A stretch of 64,000 nucleotides of DNA from Boletus sp. NGJ (lineage: Eukaryota > Basidiomycota > Agaricomycetes > Boletales > Boletaceae). Position numbers and translations under genes: made by a program. The stretch spans positions 1-64,000 of the forward strand of contig JAGTXK010000075.1 in assembly GCA_019096195.1 (NCBI GenBank). The letters run 5' to 3'. The notes beneath the pieces are model-generated. The model was given only the letters and a program-made list of their open reading frames with translations, had not been told where the DNA came from and did no database searches. How positions within the stretch are numbered: the first letter of the stretch is position 1; each line of letters begins with the position of its first letter. This document shows positions 11,270 through 21,678 of this stretch, in pieces.

Positions 11270-12323
11270 CTGCTGCATTGTATCTCCTAACCTCAAAGCC
11301 CACATCTCCCTCTTGTATCATAAAGACCATAGTGTCCAACAGATCTGTCACATATTGGTTGTCAAAAAGTCACTTGTTTACACGACACTCTCCTTGGACT
11401 CAAAATATGGGACTGTAACCAACCCAAACAAGTACTCTTGTACTACCGGTCGCCCCTGAGTACTCACCTGAGCAGATGTTGCTCTTATCTCTACTGTCAT
11501 TCAGTATCGGAGTACCATCTACCTCGATGAGCTTCAAAGTGAGCTATGGGCTAAGCATCATAAGTACATTATATTCTCTACCCTTCTTCAAATACTCCTG
11601 TGGCTTTTCATCACCCAGAAGATTATTTCCTCTTCTGCTGCAGAGCAGAATGAAGAGATGCATGCAATTTACATGAACTGCATCGCTGCAGAAGCACCAG
11701 ATCCAAATATGCTTGTTTTTGTTGATGAAGCTGCCAAGGATAAATGAACGTCCACCTGCCAACATGGACGGTCGACAAGAGGAGTTCATTGTCACATCAA
11801 GAGGTGCTTTGTACATGGCACAAGATTTTCTATCATTCCTGCTATCACTCTTGATGGCATTATCACATACGATGTCATTGAGAGACTGGTTGATGGTAAG
11901 CATTTTTCGAGCTTTTTGAATAAACATGTGGTGTGTTATTTATATTTCTATGTATATTTCATCAATCACATCTTTGCTACAGATGCCATTTACCAATCCA
12001 TATCTGGGTCCCCACAGTGTACTCATCATGGACAATTGTTGCATTCACCATGGTGAGGAGGTCTGTGCGCTGATTGAAGACATGCATCATATGTCATCAA
12101 TGCATCATTCTTTATGTACTAACCACCATTAGTGTGCAAACTCATTTTCCTCCCTCCTTACTCCCCTGATTACAATCCCATTGAGCAGGCCTTCTCAGCT
12201 ATCAAGGCGTATTTTCGGCGCCACTGTAATGACTTCTTGATAACCATGATTGCTCGTGCTTGTCAGAACATCACTCCTGACAAAGTAGAAGGATATTTTA
12301 TGGCATTGGATTACATTGTATAG
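11270..12323 (+). pseudogene. Mariner-like DDE transposase (spliced, decayed)
   Basis: Nuclear cut-and-paste transposase of a type common in Agaricomycetes. The N-terminal helix-turn-helix region ('LKAHISLLYHKDHSVQQICH') lies at about 11290-11460, followed by 'YLDELQSELW' near 11514. The first catalytic aspartate is in MLVFVDEAAKD near 11712, the second in VLIMDNC near 12025 (after an intron at about 11893-11983, GTAAG…CTACAG), and the glutamate in SPDYNPIEQAF near 12165. A second intron ends at the AG at 12131 after a CTAAC branch site, but its donor is degraded. Frame breaks occur before 11476 and after about 11740, so it is probably dead, though all three catalytic residues remain. The neighbour is the convergent companion gene, 125 bases downstream. 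Confidence 0.88.
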
Positions 12324-12448
12324 TTGAAATGGACTTAGGACTGTTGTAATCAATTGTTATCTGATTAAATGGAGTCATCAGAGCAATAGCATTGCATTCA
12401 AATGTCGAACTAGATACTAAGTGACACGGAAATACTGGCAATATTGTC

Positions 12449-14040
12449 CTAGTTATTGAAAAAGCCAACCTTATCCTCCTCGACATCCTCACAAACAATA
12501 AATCCCTTTGGAACTGGAAGCCAAATGCCATGATCTGTTGCCTGGTACCAGAGGTCATAGTCCCTTGGTCCATTGTCATCACCAGGTATCATTGGGGACA
12601 TAGTAAAGCAGCAGCAGCAGTCATCATGATACTTCTGCTTGTAGCTGATCTTTTTCTGAAGTGGATGGGTAGGTGACCTCAACTTGCTTGTTGAGCTTTG
12701 ATCAGTATCACTATGCTTCCACTTTGCATCGGGACCATTCCACCAAACCATACAATCCTTTTTCAGACAGATGATATTGCCAGTTGGAATTCCAATGTCC
12801 AAAAGCATCTTGTCACTGATTTTGGAGAGCATATATGGCCCAATGTGTTGTGTGGTGAGTTTGTGCTCATATGTAGTAGTGTTAGAAACACCCAGATCAG
12901 TTTCTGCATACTTGAGAAAGCATGAAAGCTAGGATGGGAATAGAAATGGAGGCAGGACTGATTTTTCTAAGACATTATGAGTAGGTGTAGTTGGAACTAG
13001 AGCAGATTGGCTATTTGACCCAGACTGAGGAAGCAAATTAGCTAGCATCTGAAGGAGAAAAACTGATGTAAGTGAGTTAACATCCAATAGCCCAGGCCCA
13101 GATTTTAGAGATGGTAGCAACTGTGGAGGAGTCTGCACATGCACCTTGTGAGCTGGATGTAGGAACAGTGCCTTGTTGGCAATATCAAATGAAGGAATAT
13201 TGGGCAGCATATGCAATGTGGCCTGCCCTTTCTCCTACGAGCTGATTAGAATTTTTTTTGATGCAACATTATAGAGCCATACCAAAGTGTGAGCCCAGTC
13301 AAGTATCATAGTGGGAGTGAGTGGGATGGTAATATCTGATGGTCCAATATACATAAGACCTTCATTATGCTTGTTCTTGTACATTTTTGCAAGTTTCAGG
13401 CACCATTGAGCAAGGTGCACATCAAGGTCTGATACAGTTTGGGACAGGGTCTTGGTCTTATTTGAAAATTACATTATTAGACCATTTAACCATTGAAATG
13501 AAAGGAAATACCTGGTTCTTGTCTGATGTGCCTGATTCTTCATCTCCAGCATTGGCATTGGCTTGATACGAGGGGAGTTTCTCAATTGTTTCATATCAAT
13601 GAGTATTTTTGTTGTGCCAGAGTTCCCAATGGTGTTAACAATCTTGTGGACCATTTTCTTGTAGTCTGACTCATTGTCTACATCCATTGCCTCACTCATG
13701 TGCTGGCTAGATAAATTCTCATAAGACCAACAACTGAAAATGTGGAAAGTCAAACCTCTTCATCTTCAGTACAATATAGTATACTTGAATGAAAAGTGCT
13801 GCTTGCAAGAGATCTTGTACCAGGCTTTTCCATGTTTCTCAAGCATGCTTTCCAAGAATTCAATATAGTTAGTCTCATCAAGCAGAAAAAGTAGTTCCTT
13901 AGTTTTTATAGATTTTTCTTGTCACTTGGCAGTAGTTCTGGCCTTAGATGACTGCTTGAGTGTCAAATAGATAGTAAGGGTGACTGCAAAGGCATACTGC
14001 CTCTCGGCAGATTGAGCTCCCAGGCCTGATTGCTCAGACA
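12449..14040 (-). pseudogene. Transposon companion gene with SAM-like domain (copy A)
   Basis: Function unknown. It starts at ATG 14040 (MSEQSGLGAQSAERQYAF), 62 bases inside the right TIR. Order of parts: a helical N-terminal region with 'FLLDETNYIEFLESMLEKHG' (about 13860-13920), a conserved block 'HLAQWCLKLAKMYKNKHNEG' followed by 'LTPTMILDWAH' (13235-13420), a proline/serine-rich linker (12929-13216), and a C-terminal SAM-like fold 'IGPYMLSKISDKMLLDIGIP' (about 12760-12840). The tail runs to 12449. Several small introns are likely. One in-frame TGA and one or more shifts make this copy doubtful. SAM domains generally mediate protein-protein contact. From memory, proteins with this layout are very numerous in mushroom genomes. 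It shares the TIR-bounded unit with the transposase. Confidence 0.7.
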
Positions 14041-14101
14041 TGCGAGTGATGTAGGTATGTGATATAAATTCGACCCAATATCTACACTACAGGTTGCTTA
14101 C

Positions 14102-14186
14102 TCAGCCACTTCTGGGGTCCTTCTGTGGCTGTCTCCAAGGCATGACTTTCTTCAATGCATTTTCCACATACTTATGGAAACCACTG
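14102..14186 (-). repeat. Right TIR of mariner A
   Basis: Inverted partner of 11119-11203, followed by TA at 14187-14188. Confidence 0.92.
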
Positions 14187-17100
14187 TAAAGTCATCAGAA
14201 ATAACATGGGGAGTGTTCCTCTTGGAGAACAGTTGACACTTGGTGCTTCTCTTGATAACACAGCCTTCTAGGCTATGGCCAGCCATCTCTGAGATCTTGA
14301 ATCTCTCTGATAACCATTTGCATGATAATGCTCACTTGAGTACAGTTAAAATAGATGTAATGGAGTCAGTGGGTACAAAGTGGTAGTGGAAGGATTCAGA
14401 GAAAAACTTGCTGTGTTTGCTGTCTCTGATGTTATATGTGGTTGGGTAAAACTGGGAGATTTCTGACTCAAAGCTAGTTCTAGCCTAAAAGGGGGAAAAG
14501 GTGAGCTATGAACCCACTTTCTAGGAGCCTTAGTAAAATGTCCAACAAGGCTTGAGACCTAATCACTAGAAGCAAAAGGCTGCTTACCATCATTACACTA
14601 GCAGCATGGTAATCCACATGAAGTTATTGAGGAGCTTCTGATCAGCTTGTAGAAATGGTGTGAGAATGAGTGCATGCTCCCTTAAATACAATATGAAGGC
14701 CTCTCCAGCCCAGTGACCAATTACTTTGACCATGTCAAAAGGTACCCCTTTTAGTAGATAGAAAAGGATCCCTCCTATGTGAAGGCTGTGGCGTTTGAGT
14801 TCTGTGAGACTGTTTCATTTGGTGATGTCTGCCAATTTGCTTGTGACTTGTGTTTTTGTTAGTGGTTGGAGTCCACCCTTTGTGTGTTTCCATGTGAATA
14901 GATGTGCATCTGATAGGGCTGGATTAAGCTGGAAGTGGTTCTATAGCACTGTTTCTGGGTTCATGATGCAGCCTGGCTGTGAAGCATATTGTACATCTTT
15001 GTCTGTGGCATCACATTTGGTGACTGGAATCCTGAATTTGATGACAGATAGATTGTCTTTGTCTTGTAGCCAGGATGCATTGTGGCACATTATGTACTTT
15101 GCAGGTTTAAATTTCTTGTGTATGTTGGGTACAGTGAATTCATCCAGTCTTACTACCATGTAAAAAGTTACTACTACATAGGCATAAATAGCAGCATCAC
15201 AGGGGTCATTCATATTGAGGCTGGCATGTATGATTTTAAGATCATCAATGGTGGTGGTGGTGCTTGGCATGTTTGGAGCTGTGAGGGGCTAAGCAGGCTG
15301 CTTCTCGGAGTGTAAGACAAAGCTCATCTGGGTGAATGTTCCAGGGCTAACCATGTAGTAGGTGCCAGGCTTTTATGCCTGCTGCATAGTTTGCCAGGGT
15401 TGAGCCTAAGATGCCTTCTGCACAGTTGGAAAGAAAGGTAAGAAGCAGTGTGCCTGATATTGGACAGCACTTGTGACTCGAAATGGGTCCATTGAGGTCA
15501 CAGTAGATATGGTATATGAGCAATGCATTGCCATAGAGGGTTTTTGTGCTATTTGCCCAGGAGGCTTCAATGACTTCAGGATATGATTAAGACTGGTGTT
15601 GGATACTGCTGCTTGGTTGGAGTCATCTATTGCTCTTATGGAAGGTGTGGAGGGTGTCCACTGGTGTAGTTGGTCTTTTGCAAGGCAGTGGAGGCAGTTT
15701 GGGGATGGCAGGGGACAAAGATTGGGTGGATATGGGGTTTGGATGGCACTGTGAAAGATAGACTCCTGGGATTGGCAGGGAATGGTAGCTGGGAGTTGAA
15801 GCATGTGGGGCTAGAGTCAATCGCTCTGGAGGACACTGAGGACCAGTTTGTTCTTGAGCTGGATCTCTGCTCTGGTTCTTTCAACTGCTTCTTGTTGGAT
15901 ACACTGGTCATTGAAGATTCTGCTGATGCTAGTAGGGTACTCTTCTTCTTTGAGGTTTCTGAGCTCTCAGGCTAAGAGTGGATCTGTGGCATTCATGAGG
16001 GAAATCCCTAAGGTGCTCTGGTAGTGGAATGGCTAGAGGTAGGCTGTTTTCTAGACTGTAGGTACCACTGGATGGTTAATTGACTGGGTTGTCTCCACTG
16101 GGGATGTAGCATGTTGTGATGCTGTATACGTGAATGGCTAAGTTAAGGAAAGTGTGGATATGTTTGAAATTGCATTGACTGTGCAGTTGCAGTGCCTGCC
16201 CACATGCCATTCCTCAACAATGCCTATGTTGTTGTCATGTAGAATGATGTGATTTGTGCTAAATAGGATGGCATTAAAATAAGGAGCTCAAAGGCAATGG
16301 CCTCAGCCCATCCAATGTCTTTGGTCCATTGAGAATTTTCCATTCTGCATCCAGGTGCCAGGTGTGCCACTGGTTTTTGACTATAATGCCAATTTCAATA
16401 TGAGAACTGGCATTAGAGAAAGCTCTGAGATCAAGGAAGGTGGGTGGGGTGTAAATTGGGTGAATAACTATTCCTTTGCTCAGATTGTCCCTCCTCAGTG
16501 TAGATCTTTGATTTTTGTCAGGGCAGTGGGGGACAAAAGATCATTTGGCACAAGTCACTAGCATGCTCTCAAGTCCCACAAGGTATGTTCAATCCTGAGG
16601 TAGGATGGATGCCATATGTAGTAGTTTACCATATAGTTCCTGCATGTGTTTCAGGCTATGTGTCTATCTTGCTAGCCATTCATCAATTTCATTAATATAT
16701 TTCTTGGTTTTGGTGGGGCTGAGGGTTACAGTCTGCTGCTCTGAATCCTGGATAAAGCCTATATAAATGGTGGAGAAGGCAAAGAGTTGGTCTTTGGATG
16801 TTTCCCATGGGATGCCAAGTTTACAGGAGATCTCATCTATATTAGTGATATTGTATGTAAAGAGGGCATCTTCTTCTAAACAGGGGGAATTGTTGTATAG
16901 ATCTCAGATGGGGCAGAAACAGTCTTTGCTGAATTCTTCTATAGATTCATTTGGGTGTTCTACTCCACTGTACCAGATTCTCAAGGTGGTGTGTCTTAGT
17001 CCTGTATGCCTGATATCCTCATGCCATTGACATCTGACCTCATTGTATTGGTGAAGATGTATTTGTGGTATTCAGGAAAAAAAAAAGGACATTGACCCAC

Positions 17101-19480
17101 TTGTCCAGTAGGCCAATGCCTTTGGTGCATTGTATTTCTAAACCTGCATCAGCTATTTGTCCATAGGCTCCACAGGATGGTGATGTGCCAAATGCAACAC
17201 AGGTGTCAATACATGCTGTTGTATTGGATATACATACTACTGTAGCTGGCCATTGTAATTTATGTAATGGTATTGTATAACAGGCTTCCACTATGTCTCA
17301 TGTGGCCACCTATGATCCTGCAGGTAGATGTGATATTAGCATATAGATCATTGAGAATTTTTACAATATGCATGGGAAAATTTTCATCATGATGGCATTG
17401 TTGATGGATGGGTTGGGGAAGTAAACTGATTTCTTGATGGGGAACAAGAAGTTTTGCACTGGGCAGAACTTGCCTGGTTTACCAGATTTTGGTATTAGTG
17501 ATAGAGGGGAGGATTTGAATGGGCCAAGAAAGGTCCTATGTAGCAGCCTTTGATTAACTCTTTATTCACAATGTCATTGAACTCTGCCTCATAAATGGCA
17601 AGGGAGATACTATTTGAGGGAATTTGTACACAGGAAATCATGAGATATCCTACAATGAAGCCTTCACGTAAGCCAGATGGGACAGATTGGAAGCAGTCAA
17701 TTAGTCCAGTCTGTTGAAGTGCAATCTCCCAGGCATCAGCCTTATAGAGAGTTTGGGCCTGGTGCTTTCTGTGCTCGAGGGCATGAGCTAGCTCCATATG
17801 TGAGTGCTCCACATCCTGAGCATGCATGCATGCTGTCATGTTTCTTGCTATATCCACTGTCACACTGCCACATGCTGCATAGAATGGCATCTGTTTCCCT
17901 AACTTGAAATGCTTTATTGAATGATTCAATAAATGTATTGAATTGGTCATTCCAAGTTCTTTTGGCTGTGTAGAAGATGACTGGCACAAACTGGTAGAGC
18001 ATTGTGTGCAAGAGATGATACTTTGTGCATGGTGTGGTTTGAGAACAAGGAGGATGGTTAGGAGTCTGTATGAAAGGAACAGAGGCATTTGGGCAGTACT
18101 GTGTCTGCATGTTCCCTGGATGATGGGAAGATGGGTCATTTAGAAAGACTGGGCAACCACACATGTGTGGGTTTGGCAAAGGCATTGGGTGTATGAGCCT
18201 GGCCTGAGAAGGATGTGTAATGGTCATTGACCTGATGTTGTGTTGATGATCACCCATATGTGGAGAGTGGTGAGATTGTACCAATGGGATTACAACACAT
18301 CATGCAAGTGCTATGATTATCCCAATAAGTGGGGTTGGAAGTGATGTGCAATTATGTGTATAGCATCGCATTAGGGTTCATTTGGCTGTAGAGATGTCAA
18401 GATATAAGAAAGGTCTGCATCCCAATGGTGATCCACATGGAAATGTATATCCATGTGTGGCATTGGAATGAGCCTGCATCCTGATTATGGTCTGCATAGG
18501 AATGAGTGCCTGCATGCAGCATTAGGATGGGATGGAATAGTGATGTGGAATGAGAGGATGAAGGTAATGTAGGAGTGAAGGATAGTTCATTAGCTGGGAT
18601 CATTGTGTATGTGAAGTGAGATATAGACCATTTGCACTGCTTCAATTTTGGTGGCATATATAATGTCGAGCAGCTCTTGGTGGTAGTCATTGAGGTGACC
18701 TACATGCAAAGGTAGTGAGCTGAAGGCATCTGGTGTGCCAAGAGTTTTGTGCCAGTCTCTGCATACTTTACCTTGAGAGAGGAGGAGGATATGTTTGTAG
18801 TACTTGCTTGGGTTATGCCTCCAGTCATAATCTTCTATGGCTAGCCAGAAATGTCTGGTCATTTCTAGACAGTTTGGGGGCCAGTCTTGCTGCCTCATGG
18901 CATTGAGCATCCTGTAATTTGCTTGTCTGAACTCCTCCCACGAGAGTGATTCATCTTCAACTTTGTGTTTCTTCGCTTTGACAGAGGTGCTGGTTTGGAA
19001 GGTGGGACCTTTGTTTGTGAAATGGTAAAGAGGTACATAGTCTTCTTTCCAGGGCTTAGAGAGCACATGTTGCAATGGAAGAAGGAGTGCTGTGGCTGAG
19101 AGCAGTCTGTCTGGTATTGGCACAAACTTGTTCTTGTACTTATTCTTCTCCTCTTTTTTGGCTTCTCCCTTCTCCTTGCATTAAAGTGCCCACTGCTATT
19201 CAGCTTCTTGTTCAGCTTGCTCATGGTGTTGTTTTTCTTCAACTACATTGGCTTCATGCTGAAGTTCCCAATTTTCTATCTCTCTAGCATGTTGAATGGT
19301 CCACAATACTCTGAGTGTCTTCACCATTTCCTGGTCAGTTTTACTGTCTACTGTGAAAACAAGTCTTTCATCATAGAATTTTAGTAGTGCATAGTCCAGG
19401 CAACATTCCTGAGTAGGGTCTGCCATATTTGAATATGAAAGATGTCTGGTCTAGCAATGAAGTGGGATGATGATAAAAAG
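14187..19480 (-). mobile_element. Tyrosine-recombinase retroelement fossil (DIRS-like), left copy
   Basis: Minus-strand order of parts: gag-like N-terminal segments (18590-19426, with 'PIPDRLLSATALLLPLQHV' and 'LGTPDAFSSLPLHVGHLNDY'), a Cys/His knuckle (about 17760-17870), reverse transcriptase (about 16600-17520, including 'GIPWETSK' and 'YGKLLH' blocks), RNase H (about 16000-16500), and a tyrosine recombinase (about 14620-15270, with 'TTTIDDLKIIHASL' and a C-terminal 'HSLHIGG' plus 'IGHWAGEAF' region). The RT-RNase H-recombinase order fits DIRS-type elements of basidiomycetes. The element is broken in many places and its terminal repeats were not resolved. It is old relative to the palindrome. 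The 14187-14600 part is a further unassigned coding remnant next to mariner A. Confidence 0.75.
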
Positions 19481-20274
19481 AGAAGGAAAATGCAAGTGAG
19501 GCCCTGCTTAAGCTAGTGGAGGTGGCAGAAAGAAGAAAGTGCCCCACCTCACTGAGCTCTCATGCAGACCTCATCTATACACTGCTGTGTGTCTCTGCTT
19601 ACATAGGATATTATCTATTTCATCTTCTCACATTTCTTCATATAGCTGTACTTATCTTTAATCAGATATTGCCTTCTTAGCTATATTCTCTTGTACATAA
19701 CCTAGTATTTCTTAATTATCCAGTCTCATTCCAAATGTGGCCATTTCCTTCTATTTATGATAATATAGTTAGACCTGCCCTAAAGTGGCCAACTACTATA
19801 TATGTATAGTACAGTTGACTGCCACTCAAATGTAGACTCTAACTATGATCTACATTGTATCCTGTGTAATTTACCATAGTCTTAATTCCACCCCACTTCA
19901 AACTATCCTTAAAGTTCTGAAAGCCATCTCTATTGTACTCATGATTATCTTGGTGATTACTTTACATCTTTGCACTATTTCCTCTGTTCATGAACCTCAC
20001 TCTTGGAGACATCTATCATAAGACTTGTCAAGTAAAGCCCAGGACTCCACCACTGGTTATTGAGAGGCTTCAACCCATACTATGTTACAGGGTCACAGTG
20101 ACCTGCATCAAACTTGTTTCATGCATAGTCAGAAGCTACCACATGAATGGAGTTAATTCTGCCACTTGCAGCAGTTGGGATCTTTCAATATTCTAGAGCC
20201 TAATAACCCTTAGTATGACCTAGCACCCCTGCAATTTTCAGAATATTTCATCAAGAAACTCAGAAGAAATTAAT
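19481..20274. other. Unassigned, no gene recognised
   Basis: AT-rich sequence upstream of the gag-like start of the tyrosine-recombinase element. It could hold that element's terminal region. I see no open frame of note, no repeat partner in the window except the mirror at 45540-46333, and no RNA gene. Confidence 0.5.
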
Positions 20275-20344
20275 GTTTTTCTCCAACATATAGCTTTGTT
20301 ACTATCTACAAGTACATAGCTAATAGAATTGTAAATACTACATA
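20275..20344 (+). repeat. Edge of LTR-like repeat R2, split by pogo
   Basis: Starts at the family edge TGTTTTTCTCCAACATATAG and runs to the TA at 20343-20344, where the pogo element begins. The rest of R2 lies on the other side of the pogo element from 29121. The uninterrupted sister at about 31130-31208 shows the empty site. Confidence 0.85.
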
Positions 20345-20835
20345 CAGTTGAAGTTCTCATAGTGCATGACTTCATGATCCATAATTCTAATTTTGCATCA
20401 GCTTGGACCATTTCCTGAGTTGGTTAGCAAGGAAATTGCATAATGCATAATGCATAGCATTTTTAGGGGAAATATGCATTTTGAGCATGGCAGAAAATGC
20501 AGATGAGCCAAATATTGTCAGACTCTGTGATCAGGGCTGAGATAAAAACAAGCTCTAGGGCCTGTGCCACTGACAATTGGCAGAGGAATGGAGAAATTTA
20601 CATATGGGAATAGCTCACAACAACACACTCACATCCATTCTGTGCTTCAAGAATGTCTAATGGACATAGCCTGAGTTCACCAAGTTCAGAGCAAAAACGA
20701 AAGCCTTGCACACATCATGCTCCATACAAGCCTTGTTAGCTAAAATGTGTTCAAGACAAGAATACACCAAAAACTTCGGCACACAGCACCCAACCAATCA
20801 AGCAAGTCAATCTCACACTCTTTGACTGGCTGACA

Positions 20836-21350
20836 GTGTTCAAGTTCATTGATGATCACCCTGGCATTCTTCAAGATGCTATTGTTCAGCATGTTAGGAC
20901 TCTTCCTGATTCTCGGGCACTTGTTTTTGACCAGTCAACACTGTCTTGGAAGATCAAAGACTGTCTGAAGCTTGAAGCACATGTTCATGATTATCCCAGT
21001 GCAATGTCATCAAAACATGTTCATGTTGTGACAAGCCCAGCTATTGATCATGCACTCTTCCTTTGGGTCAAGCACATGCAGGAGAAAGGTGAACATGTCA
21101 CAGGTGCCATGCTCATAGCCAAGCAAGAAAAATACAAAGAAAAGACATTCCAAATAACGAACATTTGAAAGGCGATGGTTGGCTTCCAAGCTTCAAACAT
21201 GCTTATGGCATTAAGGAGTTTTGAAGACATGGTGAGGCTGGATCTATGGATCTCAGTATTGTTGATGCTGAAAGGGCCTGTCTTAAGGTTATTCTTGCCA
21301 ACTACAAATCAAAGGACAGGTTTAACTTTGATGAAACAGCTCTTTTCCCT
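20836..21350 (+). pseudogene. Fot1/pogo transposase, N-terminal half
   Basis: CENP-B/Fot1-like DNA-binding part: a helix-turn-helix stretch beginning 'FKFIDDHPGILQDAIVQHV' (20836-20990), then the HTH_Tnp_Tc5/CENP-B block with 'ALFLWVKHMQEKGEHVTG' (about 21040-21110). A frame break near 21165 is followed by the start of the catalytic domain at about 21310-21345 (NFDETALFP), whose aspartate is kept. The gene is then interrupted by the mariner-like insertion. The role was self-mobilisation of the pogo element. The C-terminal half is at 27590-28926. Confidence 0.88.
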
Positions 21351-21678
21351 CTATAAGCTCATTGCCTCTGAGTTATTACTGTCCTTTTCAGGTAAGTTGA
21401 TCCCACAGTAAAATTCCATCAAAAATTAGGTCTCATCTTCAACCAGCTATAGCATCTCAACATGCAGCCAGAATTCTATGGAAATGATACTGATCAACTC
21501 AGGGGAATCATTTCCGGGGTGACTGGTTGCGAAAAAATGAAGTTCTAGATTTTCGAAATTCTGGAATTCTAAGAGGTGTACATTGTGTCTGATCCTCACT
21601 CCATTGGTAGGAAATGACATGAGAAATCAATGTATATTGTCCATAACATGTATGAAATATATATGACTCATCGTATAA

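Larger units (their letters stand above)
11119..14186 (+). mobile_element. Mariner-like transposon A with companion gene
   Basis: A 3068-bp unit bounded by inverted repeats of about 85 bases (11119-11203 and 14102-14186, starting CAGTGGTTTCCATAAG) and by TA on both sides (11117-11118, 14187-14188). It holds two convergent genes: a Tc1/mariner superfamily transposase on the plus strand (about 11270-12323) and a SAM-domain companion on the minus strand (12449-14040). It lies between the older Gypsy fossil and the tyrosine-recombinase fossil. The mirror copy is at 51628-54692. Confidence 0.92.

Noticed and set aside
15406-15975. Proline-rich open frames on the minus strand and a 101-codon frame on the plus strand
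   Set aside because: They are mutual shadows in the linker between RNase H and recombinase parts of the fossil, with no conserved motif.
17742-18284. 180- and 214-codon overlapping open frames as separate proteins
   Set aside because: They overlap in different frames within the retroelement fossil. Only short portions match expected element domains, and the rest is out-of-frame translation.
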